64,000 nt of DNA from the NCBI GenBank assembly GCA_964023205.1, contig OZ026835.1, forward strand, positions 37,173,083 through 37,237,082, in the 5' to 3' direction. The translations under genes and the position numbers were made by a program. Below, one piece after another: positions 41,901-56,900 of the stretch (its first letter is position 1; the number at the start of each line of letters is the position of its first letter). The stretch is from Lutraria lutraria. Taxonomy: Eukaryota; Mollusca; Bivalvia; Venerida; Mactridae. A model generated the notes under the pieces. That model ran no database searches. It had not been told where the DNA came from and worked only from the letters and a program-made list of their open reading frames with translations.

Positions 41901-44900
41901 GATTGAATATTTTTTCTTGCCAAATCATTTACTTATAACAATTACACTAATTAATATTGTTCGCATTAAAGCATTATTCTAACATTCAGATTGAATATAA
42001 TTGTTAAACTAAAACATATTCCAAACATTGAACTTGAATAATTGATGTTTAACCATGCTTTGCTTCTAATATTTAGATTAAATATAAATGTTTTTTCCAA
42101 AACATGCTTCAAACGCTCAGTGTGAATATTACAGGTCTCACCAAAGCATGTTTCCAGTACTCAGATTAAATAGTAATGTTTCAACCAAAGCAGGTTTATA
42201 TCATAGAGATGGTATATTACTGTACTTCCAAAAAGCATGTTTCCAGCTTTTTGAATGCATATTTAATGTTCTCACCAAAACAATATTTAAACATTCTATT
42301 TGAACATAACTGTTCTCACCGAAGCATGTTTATAACATTTCAATTGGAATTGACTGTTCTCACCAAGGCATGTTTCTAATATTTCAATTTGAATATAACT
42401 GTTCCCACCAAGGCATGTTTCTAATGTTTCAATTTAAATATAACTGTTTTCATCAAAGCATGTTTATAACATTTCAAATGAATTTAACGGTTCTCATCAA
42501 ACCATGTGTATAACATCCTATTTGAATATCACTGATCTTACCGAAGCAAGTTTAAACATCTAGATTGAATATTATTTTCTCTTGCCAAATCATTTACTTA
42601 TAACAATTAAAATAGATCAATATTTTTCTCATCAAAGCAATATTCTCTTTTACATTCAGATTGAATATATATGTTAAACCGAAACATGTTCCAAACACTG
42701 AACTTGAATAATTGATGTTTAATCAAAGCATGTTTCCAATATTCAGATTAAAACTATTAACTGTTTTCTCTAAAAAACGTTTCTATCGCACAATGTGAAT
42801 GTTACAGGTCTCATCTAAGCATGTTTCAAGCATTCAACTGTTCTTACTAAAGCATGTTTATAACATTCAACTGGAATTAACTGTTCTCACCAAATCATGT
42901 TTCTAACATTATGACCGAATATTTCTCTTTTCTCCAAAACATTTAAAAAAGAAATAGATTGAAATAATAATGATCTCACCAGAGCATGTTTCTCTCTCTC
43001 ATCTGAAACATCACCGTGATGCTTCCAAACATGTAAAACTATAGCTGAGCACGTGTCATCATGGTAACCAATAAATACATCACCAATCTTGTTCTCTGCA
43101 GTTGTTGTCGGTCTGTATAAATGCAGATACAGTCAAAATAGAACAAAATCATTTGAATGAAAACTGCGACATTACATCAAATGTCTTCTATGAATATCAA
43201 ACCAAACCTGCATTCCATTTTCCACATAATTGAATCAGAATGTCTGAAATCAAGATGCCTGGATTTTAAAACTTAAAGTTAGATTGTCATAAATGTGTCT
43301 ATGATTTTGATAGAAGAATGATGCAAATTTTTTTTTTAAATGTGAAGTAATGTAATACTGAGATAAACAACCAATATAAGGCCTAAATAAAATAATTACA
43401 AATTTTATTTGTAAAGAAGAACCAGCAAGACAAATACAAAAGGATGACATAAATATATCAGGTCAATGTGAATTTGTAAATTAAAATGACAAATAGACAT
43501 GTAACTTACAATGATAGATTTTTCAGATGAAAATGCGAGTCTCTTTATTTAATATAATAACATGTTGCAGGTACAATGCTTAAACAAATTTAATTGACAA
43601 ATGCAATGGGAACTTCAGAAAATGTTACAATAAAAAAATATTCTATTCATTCATGTAGTCGCCAATTATCTGACAAGTGGGATGCAGTTTCTACAGGATA
43701 GATGATTTTGATAATTATGCTTAGTTTATAACAACCTGAAACCAGTTCTCCTCTGGCTCACAAAATCTTTAGCCCATTCTTCTAATTGCACCACAATCAT
43801 TTGTTGTTCTTCTGATAACATTGTATTGATTGTTAGAAAGTGTTTCTCAAGTCGATTAATCAGAGGTATGGGGAATTTATCATACACTGTCTGTTTCTCA
43901 GCCACAACTATCAATCTATAAGAGAAATATTAGTCAAACACAAGGAATAGATAATTATCATAAAACTTGATGTTACACGTATTTAATATGGTGGAGATTT
44001 TTCATGAAGACAAGAATCTGAATTAATATTTAGGTAAAAAGGAAAATACTCCATCCATTTGAATACCAACATTTACATTTCTTGAAAAAAGTTACTTTAA
44101 CCCATAAATAATTACATTCTTATGTTGACGCATTGTATATTTAACTTGCAAATATAATGTTTACCTGAATTTTTTGTGGACCGGACATTTAACTCTATGC
44201 GTTCCTAGACCAAGATCGACATATCTCTCTCCACCAAAATATACATAATACTGGTTGAGTGCATCATATAAACTCTCGTATAGATTTTCCAGATTCAATA
44301 AAACAACAGTGTTTCCGGTCTCCATACAGACTTTAATCTTGTTGATGTTACGACAAACCTGAAAAATGTTTTTAGATAATACTATTTATCAAATCCATGT
44401 AAATCTTTCAGAAAATATACCTATCACAAGAGGGTCATGAGGGTCCTTTATATCACCTATTTTAAAAAGCTGGTTAACTGACAATTGTGAAATCAAATAA
44501 CTTCAAGGGCAGAACCAATTTTGACAGGGAAGCGTAATTTCATCAGTATTAGAAAACTTACTGACACTATTACATCCTAAATATCAACGCTCATTGTCAT
44601 GCCCTACAAGCCAAGTATATTTTTAAGGTATTCTCTAAATTAGCCTTGTAACACAAGTGATCTTTGGCTTGCCAATTTTGACACAATGAACAGTTACATA
44701 AGTTGCATAAAGTCTAAAGAGGACTACAAGTCAATGCAACACATCAAATATCTATTTTATTGTGTCTCGTATGATAGTTTACCTGTGTATATTCCTGGTC
44801 ACTTCTGAAACTACTACCAAATATGGTAATAGGGCGGATGTCACTACTTTTAGTTAAAATCTGTTGCTGTATAATACTGAGGGCTCCATAGTTCTCTGTG

Positions 44901-47900
44901 AGTAACAAAAGATACCGACTCTCACTGTGGAAAAACAATAGAAATATACATGAATTTCACCATGCACATGTTGATAATGCATATATAAAAACTTATTTAG
45001 CAATTCGTGTAATTCCTGTTATGTTTTTGTAGGTGTTCAACATAAAATAGGACTCAAAATCTTTACCACAAATCATGGACAATTAGAGCTTGTCAATAGC
45101 GTGTTACTTAAAATGTTTGCCCTCATCACAGTAAAAAGGACATTTTTTTGCCACTTGCCACTCACAATAAAGAAATTGGATCCCTTTTAATGAACAATCA
45201 AATTGCAGCCTAGACAAAGCAAACCTAACATTTGACCTTTGAACTTCAAGCGTGACCTTGATCTTGAAGGTACATGCCTGGTTCTTATGCACAACACACC
45301 GTCTCATGTAAGTGCACAATCATGCCAAGTTGTTTTAAAATCAATACGTGAACAACAATGTTACAGCCCTAAACATGATTCCAGTATAGCCCCCTCCACA
45401 GCACATGATCAAATTTACCTTTTCATCTGATTTGTATCAAACAGACAGGCCTGTATAAGTCCAGCTGGTGAACAATCTGGGTCTGACTCATTGGGCTGCA
45501 AGTTAGATATTGTATCACCATGTAAGCTATTTAACATACATAGCATCAAATACAAGAGAAATGATAAGTTTGATAAAATGACAAATTTCAGGAATAATAC
45601 ATTACATACAAATACTATATATACAAAAATATGCAGATTGGAAGGTGCTGTTTACTGATAACATTCTTGTCATTATAAGGAAGAAACATATTTCTGACGA
45701 AAACTTTATGATACAAAGGAACATTGCTGTACTTCATTTAATGGCTGAAGTACAATGTCTATGTACATTTTTTTAATTGACATTCATGAATAATCATTTA
45801 GGAAGTAAACATACTGTATCTTCAATGTGAATAACAGTTGATAAATGTTCCTTGAAACTTTCCACAGGGTTAACTTGATCAAGTCCACCAAAATTTCGTT
45901 TAATAGCATGCAGCATTTCATGCCATGTAGGACGAGCCTTTGATTTCTCAACAAAACTGTACACCATTTTCACCAAACTGCACAGAAAAGATATTTAAAG
46001 AGCATGTCCAAGAATTAGATATAACAGTTCTCAGTGGGAATAACCATGTGACTTTGATGTCACAATTGCTTAGTGCGGGAAGCACTTTTTCGCATGAAGC
46101 CAGGAGAAAGGAAGCTGAAAGTATTTTATTCCGATTTCAATTTTCACAACACATAGCATGTGCTAAGCAGACAATTGCGTATGTTTCATGTATAGTTGTC
46201 TTTTCTTTGTATTCTGTAAAGTTTTTCTATAACATTTGCGCCAAATGCTTTGGGTAAAGCGTAACTTTTTAATAGGCACAAATGTTACAGAATATTACAT
46301 GTACATAATACCAAAGGGGTTTGTCACAAAAAAAAATTTTTTTTTCCATGTAACCCATATATATATAGGTTACACGGAAAAAAAATGTTTTTAATTTTTT
46401 TTTTCGTGACAAACCCCTTTGCATAATACGAAGACATTAAAGAAACATTTTTCCGTTTTATTAAGCATGATATATGTGTCATGAAAATTGGAATTCTTAC
46501 AGCATCCTTTCTCCTTGCTTCGTGCAAAATAGTGCTTCCTGCACTACCCAATTGTGACATCAAAATTCATGTGGGTTATCCAAATTAGTTCTTGCATCTT
46601 GCTGATGCAATAATGTTGGATCTCTTAAGTAATAAGAAAAACTTTTTTTTTACTATGAATGCAAACTGATCATGACTACATTAATATCACCATAAAATTA
46701 TACAGTCAAGTCTAGTAAAGATTAAAAAAGATGTATCAAAGTGTACTGACACCAAATGACATGTTTCAGGACAGCCTATGAATAAATAATAGGTTACCTA
46801 TAAAAGTCTCTTAGCCCATAGAACTCCCTCATCTCATTTGAGGCTTTCTTGAATATTTCCAGATATGAGACAGCCATTGGTTCAATCAATGGTGTAATCC
46901 AGTCACTAACTTCATCTTCCGTCTTGCAAATGCCTCTAAAATACCATATATTGAAATATTAAAATTGACAGAAAACAATGTGCACATTAAACGCAATAAG
47001 ACATAAATATACAATTGGATTAAATAGCAACTATTCACTGAATTCATCAAATCATTATTATATATTTTTGGCACAAATGATGAAAAATAATCTATAGCAA
47101 GTTGTATAAGCACATAATCTAACAAAATAAAACACAAAACTATGTCTTAAATATGTATTTCCCCTCATGAATAATTACACATACTGACGCAAGCCATTAA
47201 AAACATTCAATAAATTACGTGGCGCTATTTTTCAGTTCCTCAAGGTCAGGGACTTCTCTTTGTACCAGAATTCCTCTGTTCATTTTTGCAGGATCTAACG
47301 CCCAGTTTGATATACCAATAAAAGCAACCTAATAAATATAAAAGCACAAATCATAGAGACAAATAATATCATAAAGGTGTTTAAAAAATATCTGTGGATC
47401 AAGTATAGTAATACACCGGCATTTCAATCTTGTAATAAACAAGGCACAATGCCAATGGTGAAAGACATTACGGACAATATTCCTAAATGAGATATGAAAA
47501 AACGAGACCTAGCAATCCAATAAGTCATATTTTTTACAAATCAAAACATCATAAAAGAGCATGGCAACATTAAAGTACCTAAAAATGAAACAAAGTGCTC
47601 CAGTTTCCTTATTAATATTCAAACAAGGTCATGTGATCAGTGAATAGAAATGTCTGCGGGTCTTTTATGTACATCGAATTGAAATATGTGGTTTTACTTT
47701 ATATTATATTATAGTTTAAGGTGTCTATGTATCTGCTAAAATAACATTTTGACTTTGGTCGACTATCAAATTAAACAGACACATCAATTAATCTAAATTC
47801 ATTGATTTCATGAGACGATAATGATCTGACACTTCTATTGTTAACTGCTCGCTAAAAATCCACAAAGGGTGTCATTTTTTAATAAAGATTGCCACTTTAC

Positions 47901-50900
47901 TTGAATATGTATTTCATATTAAAGCGGTTTTCTGTATTTTGTAGTGGAAATATTCATCTATGGAATCATGCCTCAGAAATGTGATACTTCAGGCTGCAGA
48001 ATTTCTTTAAGTCAAATATCTAATGAATGAAGGTCATTATAAAAAATCTGAGCCACGGTTCCCTGCATTTTACATTAATAGTCATTTTAATGTTAATGGC
48101 TGTAATATATTCCTATATACAGAGTAGTTATCGTTGTTAAAAAATATGTAAATTGGTTTATAGAAGACCAACCAAATATATTTGTTTCAAATCACTTGCA
48201 ATAGACTTTTAACAGTGGATTTATTTATTAAGTAATTATAATGTAAGTTAACTTACATCTATTAATTGGTGAAATGAAATGACCAGTCACTCAGTCCAGT
48301 TACATTAGGCAAAGTTTTAATCAGAAAATCTAACCTTTTTGTGTTTTTCAGGTTTTTCATCACCTTGACAACCATCTTCTAGTAGTGGATGTAGAGTCTA
48401 CAACCAAATGAAAGAAATCAATAAACATAACATGATAATACATATTACTGACACATTTTAGTTTTCAAATTAGGTATATGATGAAAATTATTTAGAACAT
48501 TCTAAATAGAGGACAACAAGAAAATACTACATATCAGATATCTAAGCTAGCTAGGCCATATAGTTTAGAACAAAAAGTTTTGTAGGTCTTTATAACACAA
48601 GTGACACCTAGAGCAGCATCAATTATGAACCAGGCAAAAAATCAACAATGAAAACAATCTATGTGAGCAAGCTTTTTAAACAGCAGCAGAATAATTTGGG
48701 AAAATCTTGGGAAAGCGCCAAAGGACATCAAAACAAATCAGATATCTAAGAATAAAATTATGTGGTTTTGGCCAAAAAGTTATAATACGATTTTCGTATC
48801 AATGTAAAATAAGTTACCCCGGGAGCTATGCCAATGTTGACCACAGGAGCATTATTCGTAAATTCTCTTTTAAGGACTGCAAGACACACTTCACACCTAA
48901 TGTATAAGCTCTATGCCATGCGCATTCGGGCAAAAAGTATTTCCCTATTTTTCTGTGTAAAACAAATGACTCCTAAGGCGGGGCAAATTGACCTGAGGGA
49001 CCTTGAAAGATCTTAGTAAGGGAACATAATACAATGCTACCAATCATATATCTTAACTCAATGCCATGCTGTTTTGGCCAAACATATACTTAAAGGTTTC
49101 CCTATTTCAAGAAGTGATCGGCCACAAATGATGTCCCTGTGGTAAACTTGTGGCCGATCTTGACCACAGGGGCATCATTCTTTTAAGACTTGATAGAGAA
49201 CTATCCAAAGAATATTCCTTTTAAGTTTGATTGAAATCAGCTCAGATATTTTAGGGAAGAGTGCATTTTAAACAATTTCTGATGGCACATGTCAAACAAC
49301 AAACATCACATGATGACATGAAGAACATCATTATAGATAACCAGGTTTACATCATGCTCAGGTTAGCTTTCAAAGCACTTTATTAAATCAGGAGAATTTG
49401 TAAGAACATTTACAGCCCATTAAGTTGCCATACAGAACCATTTCAAAATTTAAAACTGACTTGATCCAGTTTATGTAATGTTACATCTATGATTTCAGAT
49501 ATGAGTGAAGAACACTTCACACTTCAAGGAGACAGTCAGATAGGCATCGGATATACATGGATTTCGAGAGAAAATGAACTCATTAATGTAGAACATGGAC
49601 AGCTTCACCTTCAGGGGCATTCTGGGACTGTCTTCTGCCAATCCCACTTCATCAAGAACAACTATCGACACAAATGTATCCAAATCTTTGTCTTTCTGAA
49701 ACTGTGCACACTGTCTGAATGTACCAACAATTCCATCTGGAGTTGACAAGGGACTGCATTGGAATGAAACCATTTGGGCCTGAAAAATGACAAATATTAT
49801 TTTGTGAAAAAATGTGGTAGTTTAGAATTAATAATCAACATTCTTAATCAATGTTTATAATATACTCTTTACAACCTTCAACAACGAAAAGCATTTTCAT
49901 GTTCACATATATATTTAGTAACCCCCAAAGGTGTTTGCCAACATTTTTATCTTGAATTTCAAATAAATACTAAAGAAAACAAACACCAAACCATAACTTC
50001 ATAATACCTGCTTCAATTCTTTAAACAAATCTTGTCTTGCAGCATTGCCCTGCATAGCATCTGATACTATTGTCTTAGCGAGAGATTTGGAGCTCCCTGG
50101 TTTACCAACAAGAAACAAAGGAATACGCAGTTCTATGCATACAACCATCATGAACACATTTTCCTTCAGGGCCATGTTGCGTGCAATGTTTTTATCCAAT
50201 TGAACATGATCTAAAAATACTTCTTGACAGCTGCAAATATATTGGTCAAACATCATTAAACCGGATTTCAGTAACACTTTCCTCCTTACAGGAGAAACAA
50301 GTCCTTCAGGGAATGAAAAAAATATATGAAATTATACTATTTTAATGGACACTTATTTTGATCATATTTTGAACAGGGTCATAAACCTATTATTACATAT
50401 ATACATACAAATAGATTGAATATTTATAAAATCATAATGGATAGTGCTCTTAAATTTTAATAAGTAGAAAATACCTTTCAATTTCCTCTTTTATTTGTCT
50501 GTCGCCACCAGGTAAATTGCAAGGTGCACGGAAGTAACGTGCAATGTGTCGACGATATTCTGGTCTAGTTTTGAGACAGGCATGATAGCAAACACCTAAT
50601 GCAAGGGTCAATGATCTTGTTACTTCATCAACTGTATGATTCTGCAGAAATTTGCAAATGTAAAGAATTGGTACTTCATATTTTCATCAAGTAAGGTCAT
50701 CACAAACTAATTACTATATGCATGCCTTCTATTTTACAACACATTGTAACAATGACTTAACAAACTGATACATTTCAAGCATATGTGACATAACATAAAG
50801 CAAGTCTAACATTAACACACATAGTTTCAATACATGTATATTAATCAGTTCCAATCGTTATACAATATAAATAGTGAAATATTTACCACATTTCTTAAAA

Positions 50901-53900
50901 TATCTTCTTCTTCATCTTCTTCTTCATCTTCTGCTTCATTTTCAGATAAATACTCATCATTATCAGTAATGTCTTCCACAATGTGCAGTTTTTCGTCCAT
51001 AAGTTTAAACAAAGTTCCATTGTTTTCATTTTGTGAATGAAACCAGCTCATTACAGTCAAGACACGATCAACGTCTCGCAGAGACACAAAACTGCATTCA
51101 TTCTGAATACAGATTGCAATTTTATTCATACACATCATTCAAATGATTTCAAATAAGATAAACTAGAACTATCACCAAAGGTGATGAATACACCCAGATG
51201 CGGCCTTGACACAGTTATTGTTACATTTTACAGAGGGAAATATAATGCATTTTCATTTTTTTAATACCTGCAAATTGTTGCTTAGATATATCCAGACCAG
51301 TTTCTAAATATACATTATATAAAAAATAAAAAAGGGCCATAACTCATTAAAATTTACTTGGACAAAACCTATTGTGGACATGCACAACTTGGCAAACTAC
51401 TTATCACTGCTGAGAAATGGTACAGGCAAAATTTACCTAATTGTATAAAACAAAGGGCCATAACTCAGTGGAAATTAATCCAAACAAAACCTGGTTATTG
51501 CATGCACAACTTGGCTTACTTTTTATAACTTCTGTGAAGTTTCATTGAATTCCTATGAGTAGTTACTGAGATATTGTATATACACTGTATAAAAAACAAC
51601 AAAGGGCCATAACTCAGTGAAAATTTAAAAGTGAAAGTTTTATTGAATTCCTGGCAGTAGTCAATGAGAAATAGTCAGGACAAAATTTGCCTATTGTATA
51701 TACTGTAGAAAAAAACAAAGAGCTATAACTCAGTGAAAATCAATCAAAATAAAAAATGATTTAGGCATGCACAACTAGGTTAACTACTTATTATTTCTGT
51801 GAAGTTTCGTTGAAATCTTGTGAGTAGTTGCTGAGAAATTGTCCGGACAAAATTTGCCTATTGTGTATACTGTATAAAAACAACAAAGGGCTATAACTCA
51901 GTGAAAATTAATCCGAACGAAAAATGCTTTAAGCATACACAACCAGGCTTACTATTGATCACTTCTGTGAAGTTTCATTGAGATCCTGTGAGTAGTTGCT
52001 GAGGAATTGTCCGGACAAAATTTGCCTATTGTATATACTGTATAAAAACAACAAAGTGGTATAACTCAGTGATAATTAATCCGAACGAAAATTGCTTTAA
52101 GCATGCACAATAATGCCTACTATTAATCACTTCTGTGAAGTTTCATTGAGATCCTGTATGTAGTTGCTTAGAAAATCTCCGGACAAATTGTGTCTACAGA
52201 CGCATGGACCGACCGACCGTCAAGCGTGAATCCAATATAGCCCCCATATATTTCATATCTGGGGGTATAATAAAGGTCCTATAAATCAACAGATATTATT
52301 CATTGTCTTGTAAAGAAGTTCATTACTTGTCACCTTGCAGTGTTATGATTAACATAGTTAAGTTAACTTTTAGGGAATTGTTTAATGACCAACAAGTCAT
52401 CAAACAGGCATCTCATATGCACTGTATAATGTAATATGGATGATTAGGACAAAAGCAAGTTTGAAAATGAAGATATTGTGTCTATGACAAATTGTCCAGA
52501 CAAATTCTGTCTACAGATGCACGGACATTCTGTCTACAGATGCACGGACAGACGGACTAATCGACACACCAACAGACAAGAGTGAAACAACTATAGCCCC
52601 CATCAAGGACTTATATACACGCATGTATACGTCCTTGGCCCCAATATATTTCATATCTGAGGTAACGGAAAACTGACTGCAGTATAAAGTAGGTCAGCTG
52701 ATCAGTCATTTGAAATTGGAGTGGAAAAAGGATGTTTAAAATCAAAACATATTAAAGATCAGTATAGTAAATCAATATACAGAATGCTACAGTGTAATCA
52801 TATGCAAACATATTATAAGTAAAATGCATAAATAAAGAAGCCATAATAACCTGCTGAGCTCTCATATAGTCCTGTGATGCTGTAAGTATGGCACTGACAA
52901 CTTCTATCAGTCCATGGATTTCAGGCAGCATATCTTCACGAATCTGTGAGATTATATATATCACATATACAGTCAAACCTCAGAGTGACCAAAGGTCAAG
53001 CTTGGGAAAGACATAATGTAGTCTTAATTGACAGGTCATGTTAATTCAGGGGTAATTTGGTCCTAAAATATCAATGAATATTTCTAAAAGAGTAGCCCTT
53101 GTTTTCACAGATGGTCTTTATTTGGAGGCGGCCCCTTACACAAGTTTGAATATACATCAAGTGTACAGCTGAATTTCTTAACAGTTAACGCATTGCATAA
53201 ATCTGTACCCAAGTTGTCTAGCCCACAAATCATGGTAAATCCAATAAAAAATTCACACTGTTGGATTAAAAAAAAGTCAAATATATTTGATTTATAAATT
53301 AAGAACATATAGAAAGAAAACGTTCTTACATATCTCCGAACCATCTGCCTTATATACAAATCTTCAACTTGTGTGTTGAGTTGTCCAAAATCCCAGACAA
53401 GTGGTAGTAGACTCTGGGGCAATGGTTGTACTCTGTACACAAGACGTCTCATTGGTACCCGACCCAGTCTATCAGTTGTTTCATCAGCGTCAACATGATA
53501 TCCTAAACCTGCTTGTTCTAACTTCTTTATCAATTCATCAGAATGCCTGAGATAAATGAGATAACGAAATTCAATTTTCTGGACAATAATCTTTTCGTTG
53601 TTTTGATTTTCTTGTAAAAGGTAACTTATATACCAGTGATTCCTAGTACACACTACGGACGTCAATGTGTACAGAAATTTGTGCAGCATTCTATTCAAGA
53701 ATTTCAGAAGATAATAAAAATCAAAGAAATTACCAAAATACTACTTTTTACATCCAAGATGGAGGATTTTTATTTACCCTTTGGGCAGTGCGAAACAGCA
53801 GGTATACATATACCGGCACTGTGATAAGGAAGTATGATATTTTAATCTTTGTACTAACGTAAAATATTCTAAGCATAAGTAGGAAAAAAAACACTAACTT

Positions 53901-56900
53901 AAACAATCTCGAAAGGGAACCACAGGAAAATGCAACACGGCAGATATCTTCACTCAAGGCCATGTGGTTTTGCCCATCAAGATATTAAAATGGTTTTCCT
54001 ATATAATCTGTGTAAAAAGAGACCCCCAGACCTGAGCCAAATTTGACTCATGGTGTATCATTTAAACAATTTCAGTATAGGACCACAAAACCATTCAACG
54101 CACAAGGCCTTGCAGTTTTGGTTGATATGTGCCCTACTTAAACAATTCACTTACAGGAAAAGCTCAAATAAACCTTGTGGGCATCATTCCTAAAATCTTG
54201 ATAGAGGGCTGTCCAAGGATCATTAATTCCAGGAAAGTTTTAATGATATTGTCTCATTGGTTTCAGAGGATATTTCATTTAAAACAGATGCCAATGACAC
54301 ATGACAACGGACAGGACGATTACTATAGCTAAAACCCAAGTTTTCGAAAGACAATCATTTGACAAGACGAAACAAACATACTTTCTGTACGGATTGCATG
54401 CTGCAACCATCTTAAGATTTTCACACAGTTTAAGCTTCTTTCCACCCATTCTTTTATCACACATGATTTCTTTGATCAGTCCAATGGCTTCAGTAGTGTT
54501 GGCTTCATCAAAAAACAACACCGTGTAATTATGTTCACCCAACTCCTCTCTATTTCTTGTGGCTATCTCTTCTGCTTCTTTCACCTTACGTACGATGTCA
54601 GCATGTGTAGTTCCACCATGCACCTATGTAAAACAACAATCAATAAATAGTGTTTATTGTATCTATATTCAAAGAAACTTTTTTTTCAATACACTTTAAT
54701 ATGCATGGCACTGGCCAAACATTTCAACAGAACCCATCTTTGGAATCAGATAAGACAACGTTGTAAATAATTGACAAGTGAACAGCATACAACGGCGGTC
54801 GATTCCCCTTACGAGTTTTACTAGATGGTATTTTCTGAAAGACTAATTTACCCTTCCTTAAGGAAACAAGAACTTCTCCACATTCTGAGGAAATTGTCAT
54901 TGCAACTAGGAATCGGAACGAACCGCTAAGTTACAAATCCGGTGTTCTTAATCACTGTACCAAGGCAACTGCCTCTACATTAAAATAAACGCCAAACAAT
55001 CATAATAAAGCCGTTCCAGAACAAAAAAGGGAATTCCAGATGTCCTTTTTCTGGGGGAACACAAGTTGGGGGAACATTCCTCTATGACAGAGGAATGTTC
55101 TTCCATGCTTACACTGTATGCTTAGAAGATGGAGGAATATTCCTCCTCCTCAAGTTTGCAATATATGATAGCAGAATGTTCTTATGTCAATTTATTATGC
55201 TTAGATGATCCAGTAATGCTATACCGCGGAGGAGTGTTCCTCCATCACAACTATCCACAATAAGATGGATAAATGTAACTCCATGTCAGTGCTATAGAAT
55301 AAAAAGAAAGAGGAAAGTTCCTCCATGTCAATATTATACAATAAGAAGATGGAGGAATGTTCCCCATCACATTTTCTGACTGCATGATAGATAAATGTTC
55401 CTCCATGTCTATACTATATAATAAACTGATGGAGGAATGTTCCCCCATGTCAATACAATACAATGAAAAGATGGAGGAATATTCCCCCATCACATTTCCT
55501 GACTGTATGATAAATAAAAGTTCCTCCATGTCTATACTATATCATAAAATGATTGAGGAATGTTCCTCAATGGCTATAATATAGAATAAAAAGATGGAGG
55601 GATGTACCTCCATGTCAATACCATGGAACAAAAAGATGGAGTGACATTCCTCTATCCTATGGTGGAAAGTTGTGATGGAGGAACATTCCTCCATTGTGAT
55701 GGAGAAACATTCCTCCATCTTTTTATTGTGTAGTACTGACACGAAGCAACATTCCTCCGTCTTTTTATTGTGTAGTACTGACATGGAGAAACATTCCTCC
55801 ATCATTTATTTGTTTAGTACTGACATAGAGAAACATTCCTCCATCTTTTTATTGTGTAGTACTGACATGGAGGAACATTCCTCCGTCTTTTTATTGTGTA
55901 GTACTGACATTGAGGAACATTCCTCCGTCTTTTTATTGTGTAGTACTGACATGGAGAAACATTCCTCCATCTTTTATTGTAGTACTGACATGGAGGAACA
56001 TTCCTGTGTAGTACTGACATTGAGAAACATTCCTCCATCTTTTATTTGTGTAGTACTGACATGGAGGAACATTCCTCCGTCTTTTTATTGTGTAGTACTG
56101 ACATGGAGGAACATTCCTCCGTCTTTGTATTGTGTAGTACTGACATGGAGGAACATTCCTCCGTCTTTTTATTGTGTAGTTCTGACATGGAGGAACATTC
56201 CTCCATCATTTTATTGTGTAGTACTGACATGGAGGAACATTCATCCATCATTTTATTGTGTAGTACTGACATGGAGGAACATTCCTTTGTAGTACTGACA
56301 TTGAGAAACATTCCTCCATCTTTTATTTGTGTAGTACTGACATTCAGAAACATTCCTCCATCTTTTATTTGTGTAGTACTGACATGGAGGAACATTCCTC
56401 CATCATTTTATTGTGTAGTACTGACATGGAGAAACATTCATCCATCTTTTATTTGTGTAGTACTGACATGGAGGAACATTCCTTTGTAGTACTGACATTG
56501 AGAAACATTCCTCCATTTTTTTTTAATATTCTATAGTATAGACATGGAGGAACATTCCTCCATCAGTTTATCAAACAGTATTGACATGGAGGAACATTTA
56601 TATATCATACAGTCAGGAAAAGTGATAGGGGGGACATTCTTCCATCTTTTTTAATATTCTATAGTATTGACATGGAGGAACATTCCTCTATGCTATGGTG
56701 GAAAGTTGTGGTGGAGGAACATTCCTCCATCTTTTTATTCTATGGTTTTGATATGGGGAACATTCCTCCATCAATTTATCATATTGTATAGACATGGGGG
56801 AACATTCAACCATCAGTTTATCATATAGTATAGACATGGAGGTCCTTTTAATTATCATACAGACAGGAAATGTGATGGGGGAATATTCCTCCATCTTTGC

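Noticed and set aside
49489..49746. 85-codon plus-strand open frame
   Set aside because: It is the antisense shadow of exon 15, whose minus-strand frame has the AAA4 Walker B motif.
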